Origin: Flavobacteriaceae bacterium GSB9
Lineage (GTDB): Bacteria; Bacteroidota; Bacteroidia; Flavobacteriales; Flavobacteriaceae
Direction: 5' to 3'
Assembly (NCBI GenBank): GCA_022749295.1
Contig: CP062007.1
Location: 2,914,001-2,978,000, forward strand
Length of the DNA: 64,000 nucleotides
Shown here: in pieces, positions 8,962-20,187 of the stretch
How the letters are laid out: each line of letters starts with the position of its first letter
Position numbering within the stretch: the first letter of the stretch is position 1
Program-made: the position numbers and the translations under genes
Notes under the pieces: generated by a model
The model's input: only the letters and a program-made list of their open reading frames with translations
Told to the model about the DNA's origin: nothing
Databases searched by the model: none

Positions 8962-10791
8962 CTAATTATTATTTTCACCATTAAACTTACGCTCCAGTTC
9001 CGCTTGGAATTCTTCCATAACGGGGCGTACGGTGCTTTCCGGCAAGTCGGCAATTTTAATATACATGAGTCCATCAACCGAGTTGTTGAACAGTGGGTCT
9101 ACATTAAAAGCCACCAATTTGGCATTTTGTTTAATGTACTTTTTAAGTAGTACGGGCAGGCGTAATGCGCCAGGTTCTACTTCGTCAATAATACGATCGA
9201 ATTTATTTAAATCGGCTTCGGTTTCATCAAAAACAAAATCTTTATCGGCATCTTTCAATTTTACCTTAAATTCCTTTTTCGGGCGAACGTACTGCGCTAT
9301 GTAAGGATCGTAGTAATGTGATTTCATGAACTCAATCATCAACGATTTTGAGAAGTTTGAAAACTGATTGCTTATGCTCACGCCACCAATTAAATAGTTG
9401 TGTTCGGGATAGCGTAGGGTAGTGTGCACAATGCCTTTCCAAAGTAAAAATAAGGGCATCGGTTTTTGTTGATACGCTTTTATGATGAAAGCACGCCCCA
9501 TTTCAATAGACTCGCTCATCATTTTATAAAGTTCGGGATCGAACCTAAACAGGTCTTGTAGATAAAAGCCGTTTATGCCAAAGCGATCAAAAATTTGCGA
9601 ACCCAAGCCCATACGGTAGGCGCCCACCATAACTTGCTTATCGTTGTCCCACAAAAACATGTGGTGATAATATTCGTCGAAATTGTCTAAATCAATCGCT
9701 TCGTTGGTGCCTTCGCCTACTTCCCTAAAGGTAATTTCACGCAGTCTGCCAATCTCACGGAGTATGTTGGGTACTTTTTGTGCCTCGGCCAAAAATACTT
9801 CGTAGTTTTTACTCTCCAATAGTCGCGAGCCATCTGCCCTTAGGGCATCGACTTCGCTGGCCATTAGTGCGGCATCAACGGGAGTAACTATATTTTTGGG
9901 CGCTTTTGAAGCTTTTAAAGACGATGAAAAACTATCTAATATTTTCGATTTATGCTCGAACGCATTGGAGAGCATGTATGTTTTTCGCCTTAAAAATTCG
10001 GAGAATTCCTTAAAATCGGTGTGGTATTTTTGGTCTTCAACAGAAATGGGTCTTCCTATACGTACTTTAATGGTACGCCGTTTTTGGGTAAGCAGTTCAG
10101 ATGGGAGTTTAGCCGTTCTGAACGTGTCGCTAATTTTTGATAACTTATAGAATAATTTACTGTTTTTGGCGTGAAAATAAATAGGGACGACAGGGACTTC
10201 AGCTTTTTTTATCAATTTTATGGCAGCTTCTTCCCAAGGGCGGTCAACTACTAATTTCCCATCGCGATAGGTTGAAACTTCACCGGCGGGGAAAATGCCC
10301 AATGGGTGCCCCTCGCGTAAATGAAGAATGGAATTTTTAAATCCGGCAATACTTGATCTTGCATCTTTTCGGTCTTCAAAAGGGTTTACGGGCATTATAA
10401 AAGGCTTTAAAGGCTCGATGCGGTGCAGTAAAAAATTGGCTATAATTTTAAAGTCTTGTCGTTGCTCAAGCATGAGCTTTAAGAGCAAAATGCCATCAAT
10501 ACCACCCAGCGGATGGTTTGATATGGTTAAATAGGCCCCATCTTTCGGTAGTCGTTTTAGGTCTTCTTCAGGGATTTCAAATTTTATTTTAAAGTCGTCT
10601 AAAATAGCATTTAAAAACGCCAAGTCGTTGAGGTGCCTGTTACGTTTATAAATTTTGTTGAGTGTAGATATTTTTAGGAGCTTCATCAGTAACCATCCTA
10701 TAAATGTACCAATAAAACCATACTTGTTCAATTGTATAACTTTAGCCACTTCTTTGGCAGATACTAACCCTATTTGTTCTGGTTTGCCCAT
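8962..10791 (-). CDS. olsF: Bifunctional acyltransferase, OlsF-like (aminolipid synthesis)
   Basis: The 609-residue protein joins two acyltransferase domains. The N-terminal half is PlsC-like, with the NHPLGGIDG catalytic motif near residue 93 and FPAGEVS further on. The C-terminal half (from about 320) resembles the OlsB/hemolysin-type N-acyltransferase: LREITFREVGEGTNEAIDLD and GGVSISNQFS. In OlsF such a fusion N-acylates an amino acid (ornithine) and then O-acylates the 3-hydroxy fatty acid to make ornithine lipid; in Bacteroidetes the amino acid may also be glycine. Which amino acid is used here is not visible. It lies 22 bp downstream of lysC. Confidence 0.8.
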   Translation of the reverse strand: MGKPEQIGLVSAKEVAKVIQLNKYGFIGTFIGWLLMKLLKISTLNKIYKRNRHLNDLAFLNAILDDFKIKFEIPEEDLKRLPKDGAYLTISNHPLGGIDGILLLKLMLEQRQDFKIIANFLLHRIEPLKPFIMPVNPFEDRKDARSSIAGFKNSILHLREGHPLGIFPAGEVSTYRDGKLVVDRPWEEAAIKLIKKAEVPVVPIYFHAKNSKLFYKLSKISDTFRTAKLPSELLTQKRRTIKVRIGRPISVEDQKYHTDFKEFSEFLRRKTYMLSNAFEHKSKILDSFSSSLKASKAPKNIVTPVDAALMASEVDALRADGSRLLESKNYEVFLAEAQKVPNILREIGRLREITFREVGEGTNEAIDLDNFDEYYHHMFLWDNDKQVMVGAYRMGLGSQIFDRFGINGFYLQDLFRFDPELYKMMSESIEMGRAFIIKAYQQKPMPLFLLWKGIVHTTLRYPEHNYLIGGVSISNQFSNFSKSLMIEFMKSHYYDPYIAQYVRPKKEFKVKLKDADKDFVFDETEADLNKFDRIIDEVEPGALRLPVLLKKYIKQNAKLVAFNVDPLFNNSVDGLMYIKIADLPESTVRPVMEEFQAELERKFNGENNN

Positions 10792-10813
10792 GGGTGTAAA
10801 TGTACTAAATAGT

Positions 10814-12064
10814 TTATTTAGTTACTATTTGAATGGTTTCTTGTGTTAACTGTTTTAATAACAAGGTTTTTCCGTTTTCAATTTGATTTATCGCAGCCTG
10901 GTTGTAATGTCTAATTGTGAAAAGGGAAACATTTTCGTGACAAGTTACTTTAAATTTTGCTTTTAGTTGTTGCAAAAGGGGAGCTAAATTATTGTAAATG
11001 TTATCGAAACACACTGAAAAGCTAATGGCTGAGTTTTGAATAACGTCCACTTTCATTTTATGTTGGTGCAATAGGGCAAAAATTTCACTAATGTTCTCTT
11101 CGACGATAAAGGAAAAATCTAATGAAGCGAGCGAAATCAATACTTGGTTTTTTTTAACGATAAAACAGGGCGTATCAGGTTGTAAGGTTACATTTTTTCC
11201 AATTTGGGTTCCTGGATTATCAGGGTTTAAAAATGATTTTACGAAAAGCGGAATTTCTTTGCGCTGTAACGGTTGTATGGTTTTTGGGTGAATTACGGAT
11301 GCGCCGTAAAAAGCTAGTTCTATCGCTTCGCGGTAAGAAATATGGTTGAGTAATTGCGCGTTTTCAAAATAACGCGGATTGGCATTGAGCACACCGGGAA
11401 CATCTTTCCAAATGGTAACGATTTTCGCGTTAAGGCAATATGCAAGTATAGCAGCCGTATAGTCGCTGCCTTCGCGCCCCAGAGTTGTTGTGAAATTATT
11501 GGCATCACTACCCAAAAAACCTTGAGTGATTGTTAGTGTAGCCTTGTTTAATTTTGAGTTGGTTAGCTTTTGTGTAGCATTCCAATCGACATGGGCTTGC
11601 CTGTAAAAATTATCGGTTTTTATCAGTTCTCGTACATCGATCCAATTATTGTTTATCCCAATATTTTTTAAGTGCTCGCTAATTATTGTTGTTGAAACCA
11701 ATTCGCCGTAGCCAACAACTTGATCATAAACAAAGTTGTAATCTGGCGACCGGTTTACATTTAATAGAGCAGACAATTCGTCGAAAAGGGCGGCCACTTT
11801 TTTAAACACAGCATGATTTTCATCATCAAATAAATCGAAAAGGATGTGGTTGTGGAATTTTTTTACTTCCTGTAGCGCGCTTTGCAGCTCGGTTTTGTTT
11901 TCAAAATAATTTTTAACAACATGTTCTAGTGCATTGGTGGTTTTACCCATGGCCGACACCACAACAACCGTATTTTTATACCCAAATTTATGTAAAATGG
12001 CGCCTAGGTTTTTTACGCCCTCTGAATCTTTTACTGAAGCGCCACCAAACTTAAATACTTGCAT
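10814..12064 (-). CDS. lysC: Aspartate kinase
   Basis: Catalyses ATP-dependent phosphorylation of aspartate, the first step to lysine, threonine and methionine. The kinase signature KFGGASVKD is at the N-terminus, TTLGREGSDYTAA lies mid-protein, and an ACT-type regulatory region occupies the last 130 residues. The length of 416 residues fits a monofunctional enzyme with no homoserine dehydrogenase domain. The start is 1 bp from the stop of the upstream GNAT gene, so the two are translated from one message, probably with olsF behind them. Confidence 0.93.
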   Translation of the reverse strand: MQVFKFGGASVKDSEGVKNLGAILHKFGYKNTVVVVSAMGKTTNALEHVVKNYFENKTELQSALQEVKKFHNHILFDLFDDENHAVFKKVAALFDELSALLNVNRSPDYNFVYDQVVGYGELVSTTIISEHLKNIGINNNWIDVRELIKTDNFYRQAHVDWNATQKLTNSKLNKATLTITQGFLGSDANNFTTTLGREGSDYTAAILAYCLNAKIVTIWKDVPGVLNANPRYFENAQLLNHISYREAIELAFYGASVIHPKTIQPLQRKEIPLFVKSFLNPDNPGTQIGKNVTLQPDTPCFIVKKNQVLISLASLDFSFIVEENISEIFALLHQHKMKVDVIQNSAISFSVCFDNIYNNLAPLLQQLKAKFKVTCHENVSLFTIRHYNQAAINQIENGKTLLLKQLTQETIQIVTK

Positions 12065-12065
12065 G

Positions 12066-12545
12066 TTAAATTTTTGAAATGTAATTTTTTATGCCTTCTT
12101 CATTTAATTGTACCACATCCCAATCGCGCATAACTTTAGCACCTTTTTTTTCATAAAAAGCGATGGCAGGCTCATTCCAGTCTAATACTTCCCAGTTAAT
12201 GCGTTTAACACCTTTACTGTGGCCGTATTTAACAACTTCATCCAGTAGTGCTGTTCCAATGCCACTGCCCCGCATAGATTTGCTCACAATCAAATCCTCT
12301 AAATGTATAGCACGGCCTTTCCAGGTGGAGTAACGCTCGTAAATTAAAGCGATACCTTCAATTTTAGAGTTTACCTCGGCAACAAAGCAAATAAAGGCTG
12401 GGTTTTCGCCAAAACCGTCGTGTTCAAGGTCTTCAATGGTAATTTCAACGGCGTTGGGTTCATTTTCAAAAATGGCTAGTTCATTGATTAATTCTAAAAC
12501 CTGTTGCATATCGTTTTTTACAGATTTTCTAATGGTAAAGGTCAT
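12066..12545 (-). CDS. GNAT family N-acetyltransferase
   Basis: A 159-residue GNAT protein with the acetyl-CoA-binding V..SMRGSGIGTALLDEV motif (R/Q-x-x-G-x-G/A) and the C-terminal WNEPAIAFYEKKGA strand-helix. Family members of this kind acetylate small amines such as diamines or thialysine, but the substrate is not identifiable. It is the first gene of a minus-strand operon with lysC and stands head-to-head with fbp. Confidence 0.9.
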   Translation of the reverse strand: MTFTIRKSVKNDMQQVLELINELAIFENEPNAVEITIEDLEHDGFGENPAFICFVAEVNSKIEGIALIYERYSTWKGRAIHLEDLIVSKSMRGSGIGTALLDEVVKYGHSKGVKRINWEVLDWNEPAIAFYEKKGAKVMRDWDVVQLNEEGIKNYISKI

Positions 12546-12661
12546 AATTCTTAAAAATTACTTCAAATATAGCTTAAAGTTAAATAATTATAGAATAGGT
12601 TATAAAAACCTTATTAAATATTAAAAAAAACTGTTATTTTGTACTACAAAACAATACCACT

Positions 12662-13672
12662 ATGGCACATAAAAAACAAACATTAGGCGAATTTATTATT
12701 GAAAACCAAGCTTCTTTTAAATATTCTTCGGGAGAGTTGTCTAGTTTACTCAATTCTATTCGTTTGGCTGCAAAAGTAGTAAATCACGAAGTGAATAAAG
12801 CGGGTCTCGTTGATATTATTGGTGCGGTTGGAGAAACTAATATTCAAGGTGAAGACCAGCAAAAACTTGATGTTTATGCGAATACTAAATTTATTCAAAC
12901 GCTGACCAAAAGAAATATCGTTTGTGGTATTGCAAGTGAGGAAGAAGATGATTTTATCACAGTTAATAGTCAAGATGAAAACCATGGTAATAAATATGTG
13001 GTTTTGATAGATCCGTTAGATGGGTCCTCAAACATAGATGTTAATGTGTCGGTAGGCACCATTTTTTCAATTTATCGGCGTATCACACCTATTGGAACAC
13101 CGGTAACACTCGATGATTTTTTACAAAAGGGAAGTCAACAGGTAGCTGCGGGTTATGTTGTTTATGGAACCTCCACTATGCTAGTGTATACTACGGGAGC
13201 TGGCGTAAACGGATTTACGTTAAACCCTGCCATTGGTTCGTTCTATTTGTCGCACCCCGATATGAAATTTCCAGAAGACGGTAAAATATATTCTGTAAAC
13301 GAGGGTAACTATATTGATTTTCCTCAAGGTATAAAAGACTATATTAAGTATTGTCAAAAAGAAGAAGGCGATAGGCCTTATACTTCAAGGTATATTGGTT
13401 CTTTGGTTTCAGATTTTCACAGAAATATGATTAAGGGCGGTATTTATTTATATCCACAAAGCTCTAAAAACCCTAAAGGTAAATTACGATTGCTTTACGA
13501 ATGTAATCCTATGGCATTTTTGGCTGAACAGGCGAATGGTAAGGCTAGTGATGGTGTAAATAGAATAATGGAGATACAGCCTACTGAATTGCATGAACGC
13601 GCTCCTTTTATTTGCGGAAGTAAAAATATGGTAGAGAAAGCTGAGGAGTTTTTTCAGAAAGCACAAGAATAA
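12662..13672 (+). CDS. fbp: Class I fructose-1,6-bisphosphatase
   Basis: Hydrolyses fructose 1,6-bisphosphate in gluconeogenesis using Mg2+. Metal-binding and catalytic motifs are EEEDDF and [14 protein letters not shown]; the substrate-binding KGGIYLYPQ and [15 protein letters not shown] follow. At 336 residues it has the usual length for class I. It is monocistronic, with a strong terminator right after the stop. A weak -7-like TTATTTTG lies at 12634-12641. Confidence 0.95.
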   Translation: MAHKKQTLGEFIIENQASFKYSSGELSSLLNSIRLAAKVVNHEVNKAGLVDIIGAVGETNIQGEDQQKLDVYANTKFIQTLTKRNIVCGIASEEEDDFITVNSQDENHGNKYVVLIDPLDGSSNIDVNVSVGTIFSIYRRITPIGTPVTLDDFLQKGSQQVAAGYVVYGTSTMLVYTTGAGVNGFTLNPAIGSFYLSHPDMKFPEDGKIYSVNEGNYIDFPQGIKDYIKYCQKEEGDRPYTSRYIGSLVSDFHRNMIKGGIYLYPQSSKNPKGKLRLLYECNPMAFLAEQANGKASDGVNRIMEIQPTELHERAPFICGSKNMVEKAEEFFQKAQE

Positions 13673-13694
13673 ACTTGAATAGTTATCAATCATA

Positions 13695-13726
13695 AAAAAA
13701 TGCGAACCATTTGGTTCGCATTTTTT
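13695..13726. terminator. Bidirectional intrinsic terminator between fbp and gltD
   Basis: TGCGAACC (13701-13708) pairs with GGTTCGCA (13713-13720) around ATTT. A-run before and T-run after allow termination on both strands of the converging genes. Confidence 0.88.
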
Positions 13727-13749
13727 ATTTTCATGATGTAATTATACTT

Positions 13750-15213
13750 TTATAGAGCAACCAAATCACCAGACATATCTTTAGTTGGTAAATCTGATTT
13801 ACCCATCAAGAAAATATCGACTTGGCGTGCCGCTTCACGACCTTCAGAAATGGCCCAAACAATTAATGATTGTCCGCGACGCATATCACCTGCAGTGAAA
13901 ATATTAGGAATGTTGGTTTGGTACTTTCCGTATTCTGCTTTGTAGTTTGAGCGTGCATCACGCTCAATACCTAACTTATCGGCTAATGTGCTCTCTGGGC
14001 CTGTAAATCCGAGTGCTAATAAAGCTAAATCGCAAGGCCAAGTTTTTTCGGTTCCTTCAATTTCAATTAATTGAGGACGCTCGCCAGGAACCATTTTCCA
14101 CTCAACGTTAACCGTTTTTAAAGCCGTAAGCTTATTGTTTTCGTCGGTGATAAATTCTTTGGTATTGATTAACCAGTTACGCTCAACACCTTCTTCGTGA
14201 GAAGAAGATGTTTTAAGCTGCAACGGCCAAAATGGCCAAGGCGTTTTTGGGGAACGATGCCCGGGTGGTTTTGGCATAATTTCAAAATTAACCACCGATT
14301 TTGCACCATGACGGTTTGAAGTTCCAACACAGTCTGAACCTGTATCACCACCACCAATAACGATTACGTTTTTATCGGTAGCCATAACTTGGTTTTCTAC
14401 TTTTTTACCAAAAAGAACTTTGGTTTGCTGTGTTAAGAAATCCATAGCCTGTACAACACCATCGGCATCAATTCCTGGTGTAGGTAGGCTACGTCTTTCG
14501 GTAGCACCGCCACAAAGTACTACGGCATCAAAATCTTTTAATTGATCAACATCATAATTAACACCAACGTTTACATTAGTTTTAAAGATGATGCCTTCTG
14601 CTTTTAAAATATCCAATCGACGCTCAATCACTTCTTTTTCCATTTTAAAGTTAGGAATGCCATAGCGTAATAATCCACCAATTTCGTCATCCCTTTCAAA
14701 AACAGTTACAGTGTGTCCTGCGCGGTTTAACTGTTGTGCTGCAGCCAATCCAGCAGGCCCAGATCCAACAACAGCAATGGTTTTGCCTGTTCTGGTTTTA
14801 GGAGGTTGAGGTTTTATCCAACCTTCTGCGAATGCTCTTTCTACAATCTGTTTTTCTATGTTTTCGATGGCTACAGGATCTTCAATAATGCCCAATACGC
14901 ACGATTTTTCGCATGGCGCTGGGCATAGTCTTCCTGTAAATTCAGGGAAGTTGTTGGTGGCATGTAATAACCAAGAAGCTTTTTGCCACTCACCTTGGTA
15001 TACCATGTGGTTGAAATCGGGTATTAAATTACCCAGTGGGCAACCACTATGGCAAAATGGTATGCCGCAATCCATGCAGCGCGCACCTTGGGTGGTCATT
15101 TCTTCCTCGGTTAGAGGCTCCGTAAATTCTTTATAATGTTTTACCCTGTCTTTTACAGGATTATATTTTTCGTCTTGTCTGTCAAATTCTTTAAATCCAG
15201 TTACTTTTCCCAT
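13750..15213 (-). CDS. gltD: Glutamate synthase (NADPH) small subunit
   Basis: GltD passes electrons from NADPH through FAD to the large subunit. N-terminal cysteines for the shared iron-sulfur clusters are in CMDCGIPFCHSGCP and CPAPCEKSC. The FAD site is VVGSGPAGLAAA and the NADPH site VIGGGDTGSDC. Its length of 487 residues is typical. It starts 4 bp after the gltB stop, giving the gltB-gltD order, and ends in a shared terminator facing fbp. Confidence 0.95.
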   Translation of the reverse strand: MGKVTGFKEFDRQDEKYNPVKDRVKHYKEFTEPLTEEEMTTQGARCMDCGIPFCHSGCPLGNLIPDFNHMVYQGEWQKASWLLHATNNFPEFTGRLCPAPCEKSCVLGIIEDPVAIENIEKQIVERAFAEGWIKPQPPKTRTGKTIAVVGSGPAGLAAAQQLNRAGHTVTVFERDDEIGGLLRYGIPNFKMEKEVIERRLDILKAEGIIFKTNVNVGVNYDVDQLKDFDAVVLCGGATERRSLPTPGIDADGVVQAMDFLTQQTKVLFGKKVENQVMATDKNVIVIGGGDTGSDCVGTSNRHGAKSVVNFEIMPKPPGHRSPKTPWPFWPLQLKTSSSHEEGVERNWLINTKEFITDENNKLTALKTVNVEWKMVPGERPQLIEIEGTEKTWPCDLALLALGFTGPESTLADKLGIERDARSNYKAEYGKYQTNIPNIFTAGDMRRGQSLIVWAISEGREAARQVDIFLMGKSDLPTKDMSGDLVAL

Positions 15214-15217
15214 AACA

Positions 15218-18200
15218 CTATGCTGTTGTTAATTCTTCTACCATTTCTTCTTCTGTCTCTAAACGTTTCAATGCACGTTTGTATTCTGTTGGCATTACTT
15301 TTACAAAATTGCTTAAGCTTGTGTCCCAATCTTCTAATAAAGACTTTCCTAGACGACTATCTGTGTACAATACATGTTTATCTATGAGTCCTTTTAATTC
15401 TGCAGCATCTTCAGCAGAAATGTCTTCAAACTCTATACTTTCTGTATTACACAAGCCGTTAACAAACTTGTTTTCGGGGTCGTAAACATAAGCAATACCA
15501 CCACTCATACCAGCAGCAAAGTTTCTGCCTGTTTTGCCAAGAACTACAACTCTACCTCCCGTCATGTATTCACAACAGTGATCACCAACGCCTTCAACTA
15601 CAGCATGAGCCCCCGAGTTTCTTACTGCAAAACGTTCGCCAGCAATTCCGTTTATATAAGCTTGACCTTCAACAGCGCCAAACAGACAAACATTACCAAC
15701 GATGATGTTATTGGCAGCGATAAAATCGGCTTCGGCAGGTTTTCTAACAATAAGTTTCGCTCCAGATAAACCTTTACCAAGATAATCGTTAGTATTTCCG
15801 TCTATGGTAAATGTTAAACCATGGGCTCCAAAGGCTCCAAAACTTTGTCCTGCAGAACCTGTAAAATTAATGTTCAGCGTGTCTTCAGGTAAACCAAGGT
15901 GACCATATATTTTAGATATTTCGTTACTTACTATGGCACCTACCGTACGGTTTATATTTTTAATAGGATACGACAGGTTTGTTTGCTCTTTTCTGTAGAG
16001 CGCTCTGTGAGAATCCTTTAAAATAGTAAAGTCAAGAACATTTTCAAGGTTGTGGTCTTGTGGTTCTGTATTTCTAACAGGCAATTGGCTGTAGGCTCTA
16101 GGTCTGTGTAAAATGCTTGACAAGTCTAAGCCTTTGGCTTTATAATGCTTAATGGCTTTGTTGGCGTTAATTTTGTGTGTTTGACCAACCATTTCAGCTA
16201 AAGTTCTAAAACCTAACTGCGCCATAATACCTCTCAATTCTTCTGCGATGTAATAGAAGAAATTAATAACGTGTTCTGGTGTGCCTTTAAAGTTTTTACG
16301 AAGCTCTTTATCTTGTGTAGCAATTCCAACAGGGCATGTATTAAGGTGGCATTTACGCATCATAATACAACCTGAAGCTACTAGCGGAGCAGTTGCAAAT
16401 CCGAACTCTTCGGCTCCAAGCAGTGCGGCGATAGCTACGTCGCGTCCGGTTTTTAATTGACCATCACATTCTACAACAATTCGGCTTCTTAAATTATTTA
16501 AAACCAAAGTTTGCTGAGCTTCTGATAAACCAAGTTCCCATGGTAAACCAGCGTGTTTTAATGACGTTAAAGGCGATGCTCCTGTACCACCATCATAACC
16601 AGAAATTAAAACCACATCGGCTTTAGCCTTAGATACACCGGCAGCAATAGTTCCAACACCAACCTCTGAAACCAGTTTTACGTTAACGCGGGCATCACGG
16701 TTAGCATTTTTTAAATCGAAAATTAATTGTGCTAAATCCTCAATTGAATAAATATCGTGATGTGGTGGCGGTGAAATCAAACCAACAAATGGTGTCGAGT
16801 TACGAGCAGCGGCAATCCATGGTAATACTTTTTCTCCAGGTAACTGACCTCCTTCACCGGGTTTTGCACCCTGAGCCATTTTAATTTGTATTTCTTTGGC
16901 ATTAGTCAAGTAGTGAGATGTTACACCAAAGCGACCCGATGCTACTTGTTTAATGGCAGAGTTTCGACTATCTCCGTTAACGTCTTTTTGGAAACGTTTT
17001 CTGTCTTCACCACCTTCTCCAGAATTGGACTTTCCACCAATACGGTTCATGGCTATGGCTAAGTTTTCGTGTGCTTCTCTAGAGATAGACCCGTAAGACA
17101 TCGCGCCCGTTTTAAAACGTTTTACAATTTCGGTCCAAGGTTCTACTTCTTCAATAGGAATAGGGTCAAGGTTGTCAAACTCAAATAAGCCACGAATGGT
17201 CATTAAGTTTTCCGATTGTTCGTTTATAGCTTTTGAATAAACATCGTAGCTAGCTTGGTCGCTTAAACGAACAGCTTGTTGCAATTTGGCAACCGTTGTT
17301 GGATTAAACAAGTGGCGCTCGCCATTACGTCTCCAACGGTAATCGCCACCAATATTCAAGCCTAAACGCTTATCGATTAAATTATCTGGATACGCCAGTT
17401 TATAGCGTTCGTTAATTTCTTTTTCAATTTCATAAAGACCAATACCTTCAATTCTTGAAGCAGTATACGGGAAATATTTCTCAACAAAAGCTGAGTTGAA
17501 ACCAACAATTTCGAAAATTTGAGAGCCTCTGTACGAATGTAGTGTAGAGATTCCAATTTTGTTCATGATTTTTAGCAGGCCTTTACCAATAGCTTTATTG
17601 AAGTTTTCGACAGCTTGGTCTTCATCCATATTTTCAATAAACCCTTCTTTTACCTGCATTCTGATGATTTCGTTCACCATATAAGGGTTGATGGCACTAG
17701 CGCCGTAACCAAATAGGGTAGCGAAGTGATGCGGTTCGCGAGGTTCGGCAGATTCAATGATAATATCGAAGTACGAGCGCTTGCGTAAACGGTTCATTTG
17801 GTGGTTTACGTAAGAACATGCCAATAATGATGGTATTGGAGCATAATCTTTGTTTACACCTCGGTCTGAAAGTATGATTATGTTTGTGCCTCTTTCTAAA
17901 GCTTTTGTGATTTGTACAATAATATCTTCAAGAGCATCTTCAAGTCCATTAAGGCCTTGAGCTTTAGGATAGAGGATGTGTATTGTTTCAGCTTTAAAAC
18001 TGTCAATAGAGATGGTTCTTATTTTTTCTAAATCGGCATTAGAAATAACAGGGTTTTGAATTCTTAATTTTCTACACTGTCTTTCTGTAATGCTAAATAT
18101 GTTTCTGTCTTTACCTAAGTTAAGGCTGATATCGGTAACAATTTCTTCACGGATACCATCCAACGGCGGGTTGGTAACTTGGGCAAATAATTGTTTAAAG

Positions 18201-19741
18201 TAATTTGAAATAAGTTGTGGCCTGTCTGATAAAACGGCCAAAGGTGTATCAATACCCATTGAGCCTAAAGCTTCCTTGCCGGCAATGGCCATTGGGGTTA
18301 TTACCTCTTGGATATCCTCAAAAGTGTAGTTGAACAAACGTTGCCTCGTTTTAATATCGATGGTTTCGATTGGGCAAGTTTCGTTGGTGTAAGGTACATC
18401 TCTTAAGTGTAAACGTGTTTTGTCTAACCATTCTTTGTATGGTCTTTCAGAAACTATTTTGGTTTTAATTTCTTCGTCCTCAATAATGCGGCCTTCGTTC
18501 ATATCTACCAAGAACATTTTTCCTGGCTCCAATCTACCGTGGCTCTTTATATCGGAAGGATCGATGTTCACTACCCCAATTTCAGAAGACATGATTAGTT
18601 TGCCACTTTTGGTAACGGTATATCGAGAAGGACGTAAACCATTTCTATCTAACAAAGCACCAATATAATCACCATCTGTAAAAGGTACAGAGGCAGGGCC
18701 GTCCCATGGTTCCATGATGCAAGCATTATACTCGTAAAACGCCTTTTTATCGTCGCTCATCGTTTTGTGTTTTTCCCAGGCTTCTGGAATCATCATCATC
18801 ATGATTTCAGGCAAAGAACGTCCGGTGTGAGTTAGTAGCTCCACAACCATATCCATCGATGCTGAATCTGATTTTCCAGGTAATATGATAGGGAACAATT
18901 TTTCAATTTGCGGACCAAAAACATCACTTTTCATGATTTCTTCGCGCACACGCATTCTGCTTACGTTACCACGAAGGGTGTTTATTTCACCGTTTTGGCA
19001 CATAAAGCGGAATGGTTGGGCCAACTCCCATGTTGGCATGGTGTTGGTAGAGAAACGTTGGTGTACCAATGCTAAACGGGTAACCAAATCTATTTGTTGT
19101 AAATCGGTATAATAAGGACCAATATCTTCTGGCATGATTATACCTTTATAAATAAGGGTAGTTGTTGATAAACTAGGAATGTAAAAATATGAGCTTTCAG
19201 ATATTTTTGATTTTAATATCTCATGCTCTGTTATTTTTCGTGCGGCATATAGTTTTGCCTTAAATGTAGCCTCGTCAATATCTTCTGTTTTACCTATAAA
19301 GATTTGTTCGATATTTGGTTCTGAAGTTTTTGCTATTTCACCTAGTTGGCTAGAGTCTACAGGTACTTGTCTCCATCCTAAAACAGCTAGTCCTTGAGCC
19401 TTTACTTCTCTTTCAAAAGTGTTTTTACAAAAGGTGTATTGGTTCTTGTTTTTTGGTAAGAATACCATACCTACGGCATATTCTCTTTGCTCGGGTATTT
19501 CAAAATCACAAACACGTTTAAAATAGTCGTGAGGGATATCAATAAGTAAACCAGCCCCATCACCGGTTTTTCCATCGGCACTTACACCACCTCGGTGTTC
19601 TAATTTTACCAGGATCTCTAAGGCATCGTGAATGATTTGATTTGTTTTCTCTCCTTTGAGATTACAAATAAAACCAGCCCCACAGTTTGCGTGTTCGTAT
19701 TCTGGTAAATAAAGTCCTTGTTTCGTCAGCATAATCAACAA
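15218..19741 (-). CDS. gltB: Glutamate synthase large subunit
   Basis: GltB hydrolyses glutamine and transfers the ammonia to 2-oxoglutarate. The N-terminal Ntn amidotransferase domain uses a Cys exposed by removing a short propeptide (Cys20 in HANCGAGF). The FMN domain follows ([21 protein letters not shown]), then the 3Fe-4S cysteines in [13 protein letters not shown], and the GXGXG beta-helix domain at the end. At 1507 residues it is complete. ATG 19741 or ATG 19732 could be the start; both leave a propeptide of normal size. Together with the divergent amt/PII genes it forms a nitrogen-assimilation island. Confidence 0.96.
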   Translation of the reverse strand: MLIMLTKQGLYLPEYEHANCGAGFICNLKGEKTNQIIHDALEILVKLEHRGGVSADGKTGDGAGLLIDIPHDYFKRVCDFEIPEQREYAVGMVFLPKNKNQYTFCKNTFEREVKAQGLAVLGWRQVPVDSSQLGEIAKTSEPNIEQIFIGKTEDIDEATFKAKLYAARKITEHEILKSKISESSYFYIPSLSTTTLIYKGIIMPEDIGPYYTDLQQIDLVTRLALVHQRFSTNTMPTWELAQPFRFMCQNGEINTLRGNVSRMRVREEIMKSDVFGPQIEKLFPIILPGKSDSASMDMVVELLTHTGRSLPEIMMMMIPEAWEKHKTMSDDKKAFYEYNACIMEPWDGPASVPFTDGDYIGALLDRNGLRPSRYTVTKSGKLIMSSEIGVVNIDPSDIKSHGRLEPGKMFLVDMNEGRIIEDEEIKTKIVSERPYKEWLDKTRLHLRDVPYTNETCPIETIDIKTRQRLFNYTFEDIQEVITPMAIAGKEALGSMGIDTPLAVLSDRPQLISNYFKQLFAQVTNPPLDGIREEIVTDISLNLGKDRNIFSITERQCRKLRIQNPVISNADLEKIRTISIDSFKAETIHILYPKAQGLNGLEDALEDIIVQITKALERGTNIIILSDRGVNKDYAPIPSLLACSYVNHQMNRLRKRSYFDIIIESAEPREPHHFATLFGYGASAINPYMVNEIIRMQVKEGFIENMDEDQAVENFNKAIGKGLLKIMNKIGISTLHSYRGSQIFEIVGFNSAFVEKYFPYTASRIEGIGLYEIEKEINERYKLAYPDNLIDKRLGLNIGGDYRWRRNGERHLFNPTTVAKLQQAVRLSDQASYDVYSKAINEQSENLMTIRGLFEFDNLDPIPIEEVEPWTEIVKRFKTGAMSYGSISREAHENLAIAMNRIGGKSNSGEGGEDRKRFQKDVNGDSRNSAIKQVASGRFGVTSHYLTNAKEIQIKMAQGAKPGEGGQLPGEKVLPWIAAARNSTPFVGLISPPPHHDIYSIEDLAQLIFDLKNANRDARVNVKLVSEVGVGTIAAGVSKAKADVVLISGYDGGTGASPLTSLKHAGLPWELGLSEAQQTLVLNNLRSRIVVECDGQLKTGRDVAIAALLGAEEFGFATAPLVASGCIMMRKCHLNTCPVGIATQDKELRKNFKGTPEHVINFFYYIAEELRGIMAQLGFRTLAEMVGQTHKINANKAIKHYKAKGLDLSSILHRPRAYSQLPVRNTEPQDHNLENVLDFTILKDSHRALYRKEQTNLSYPIKNINRTVGAIVSNEISKIYGHLGLPEDTLNINFTGSAGQSFGAFGAHGLTFTIDGNTNDYLGKGLSGAKLIVRKPAEADFIAANNIIVGNVCLFGAVEGQAYINGIAGERFAVRNSGAHAVVEGVGDHCCEYMTGGRVVVLGKTGRNFAAGMSGGIAYVYDPENKFVNGLCNTESIEFEDISAEDAAELKGLIDKHVLYTDSRLGKSLLEDWDTSLSNFVKVMPTEYKRALKRLETEEEMVEELTTA

Positions 19742-19770
19742 TTATTGGTTTTAAAACTTGAGTTGAAATG

Positions 19771-19800
19771 TAAAGATATGGACAACTTTTTGAACTACAA
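19771..19800 (-). promoter_or_regulatory. Candidate gltBD promoter
   Basis: On the minus strand TTG (19800-19798) is followed after 19 nt by TATCTTTA (19778-19771), one base from the Bacteroidetes sigma-A element TAnnTTTG. The predicted start would give a leader of about 20-25 nt before gltB. No experiment supports it. Confidence 0.45.
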
Positions 19801-20043
19801 TAAAGTGTATTTCATTATTTCGATTTTAGAGGCTAACTCGATGTGAAAATAATTATATATCAATATTACACCGCTTTTTTAATAAATATTCAAACAGTTA
19901 TTTCTTCACTATAAATACAGATATGCTAAATAAAGTTCATTAAATATTAAATAAATCAAAAAAACGGCCAAAAAAAATCGAAAATACTGACAATAATTCA
20001 AATGTGGTCTTTGTGGAAAAATTAAAAAATCATAAAATTTAGA

Positions 20044-20070
20044 TTATACCCTTAAAAAAATAGGGTATAA
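20044..20070. promoter_or_regulatory. Palindrome 1 in the gltB/amt divergent region
   Basis: TTATACCCT (20044-20052) and AGGGTATAA (20062-20070) are perfect inverted repeats separated by TAAAAAAAT. The CCC-A/T-rich-GGG layout is shared with palindrome 2, 50 bp away. It is probably an operator; the regulator is unknown. Confidence 0.55.
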
Positions 20071-20099
20071 ATTAGAATATTGATAAAAATGAATTAATC

Positions 20100-20143
20100 A
20101 CCCCTATTTTTTATGGGGGTTAAAAGTTTTTGATATAGTTTTG
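20100..20143 (+). promoter_or_regulatory. Palindrome 2 and candidate porin-amt promoter with G5 box
   Basis: ACCCC (20100-20104) pairs with GGGGT (20116-20120) across an A/T core. TAGTTTTG (20136-20143) matches the TAnnTTTG -7 element exactly. The -33 TTG expected about 20 nt upstream is replaced by GGGGG (20115-20119), suggesting an activator-dependent promoter. The same GGGGG/-7 spacing recurs at 22704-22731. Confidence 0.5.
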
Positions 20144-20187
20144 ACTCGTTCTTAAGGAAAAATTAACAAAAAGAATTAATAACTTAA

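Larger units (their letters stand above)
19742..20187. other. Divergent intergenic region gltB / porin-amt (446 bp)
   Basis: There is no gene here. The A+T-rich region holds a gltB promoter candidate near gltB, two related palindromes at 20044-20070 and 20100-20120, and a porin-amt promoter candidate at 20115-20143. It is the natural place for joint nitrogen control of glutamate synthase and ammonium uptake. Confidence 0.7.
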
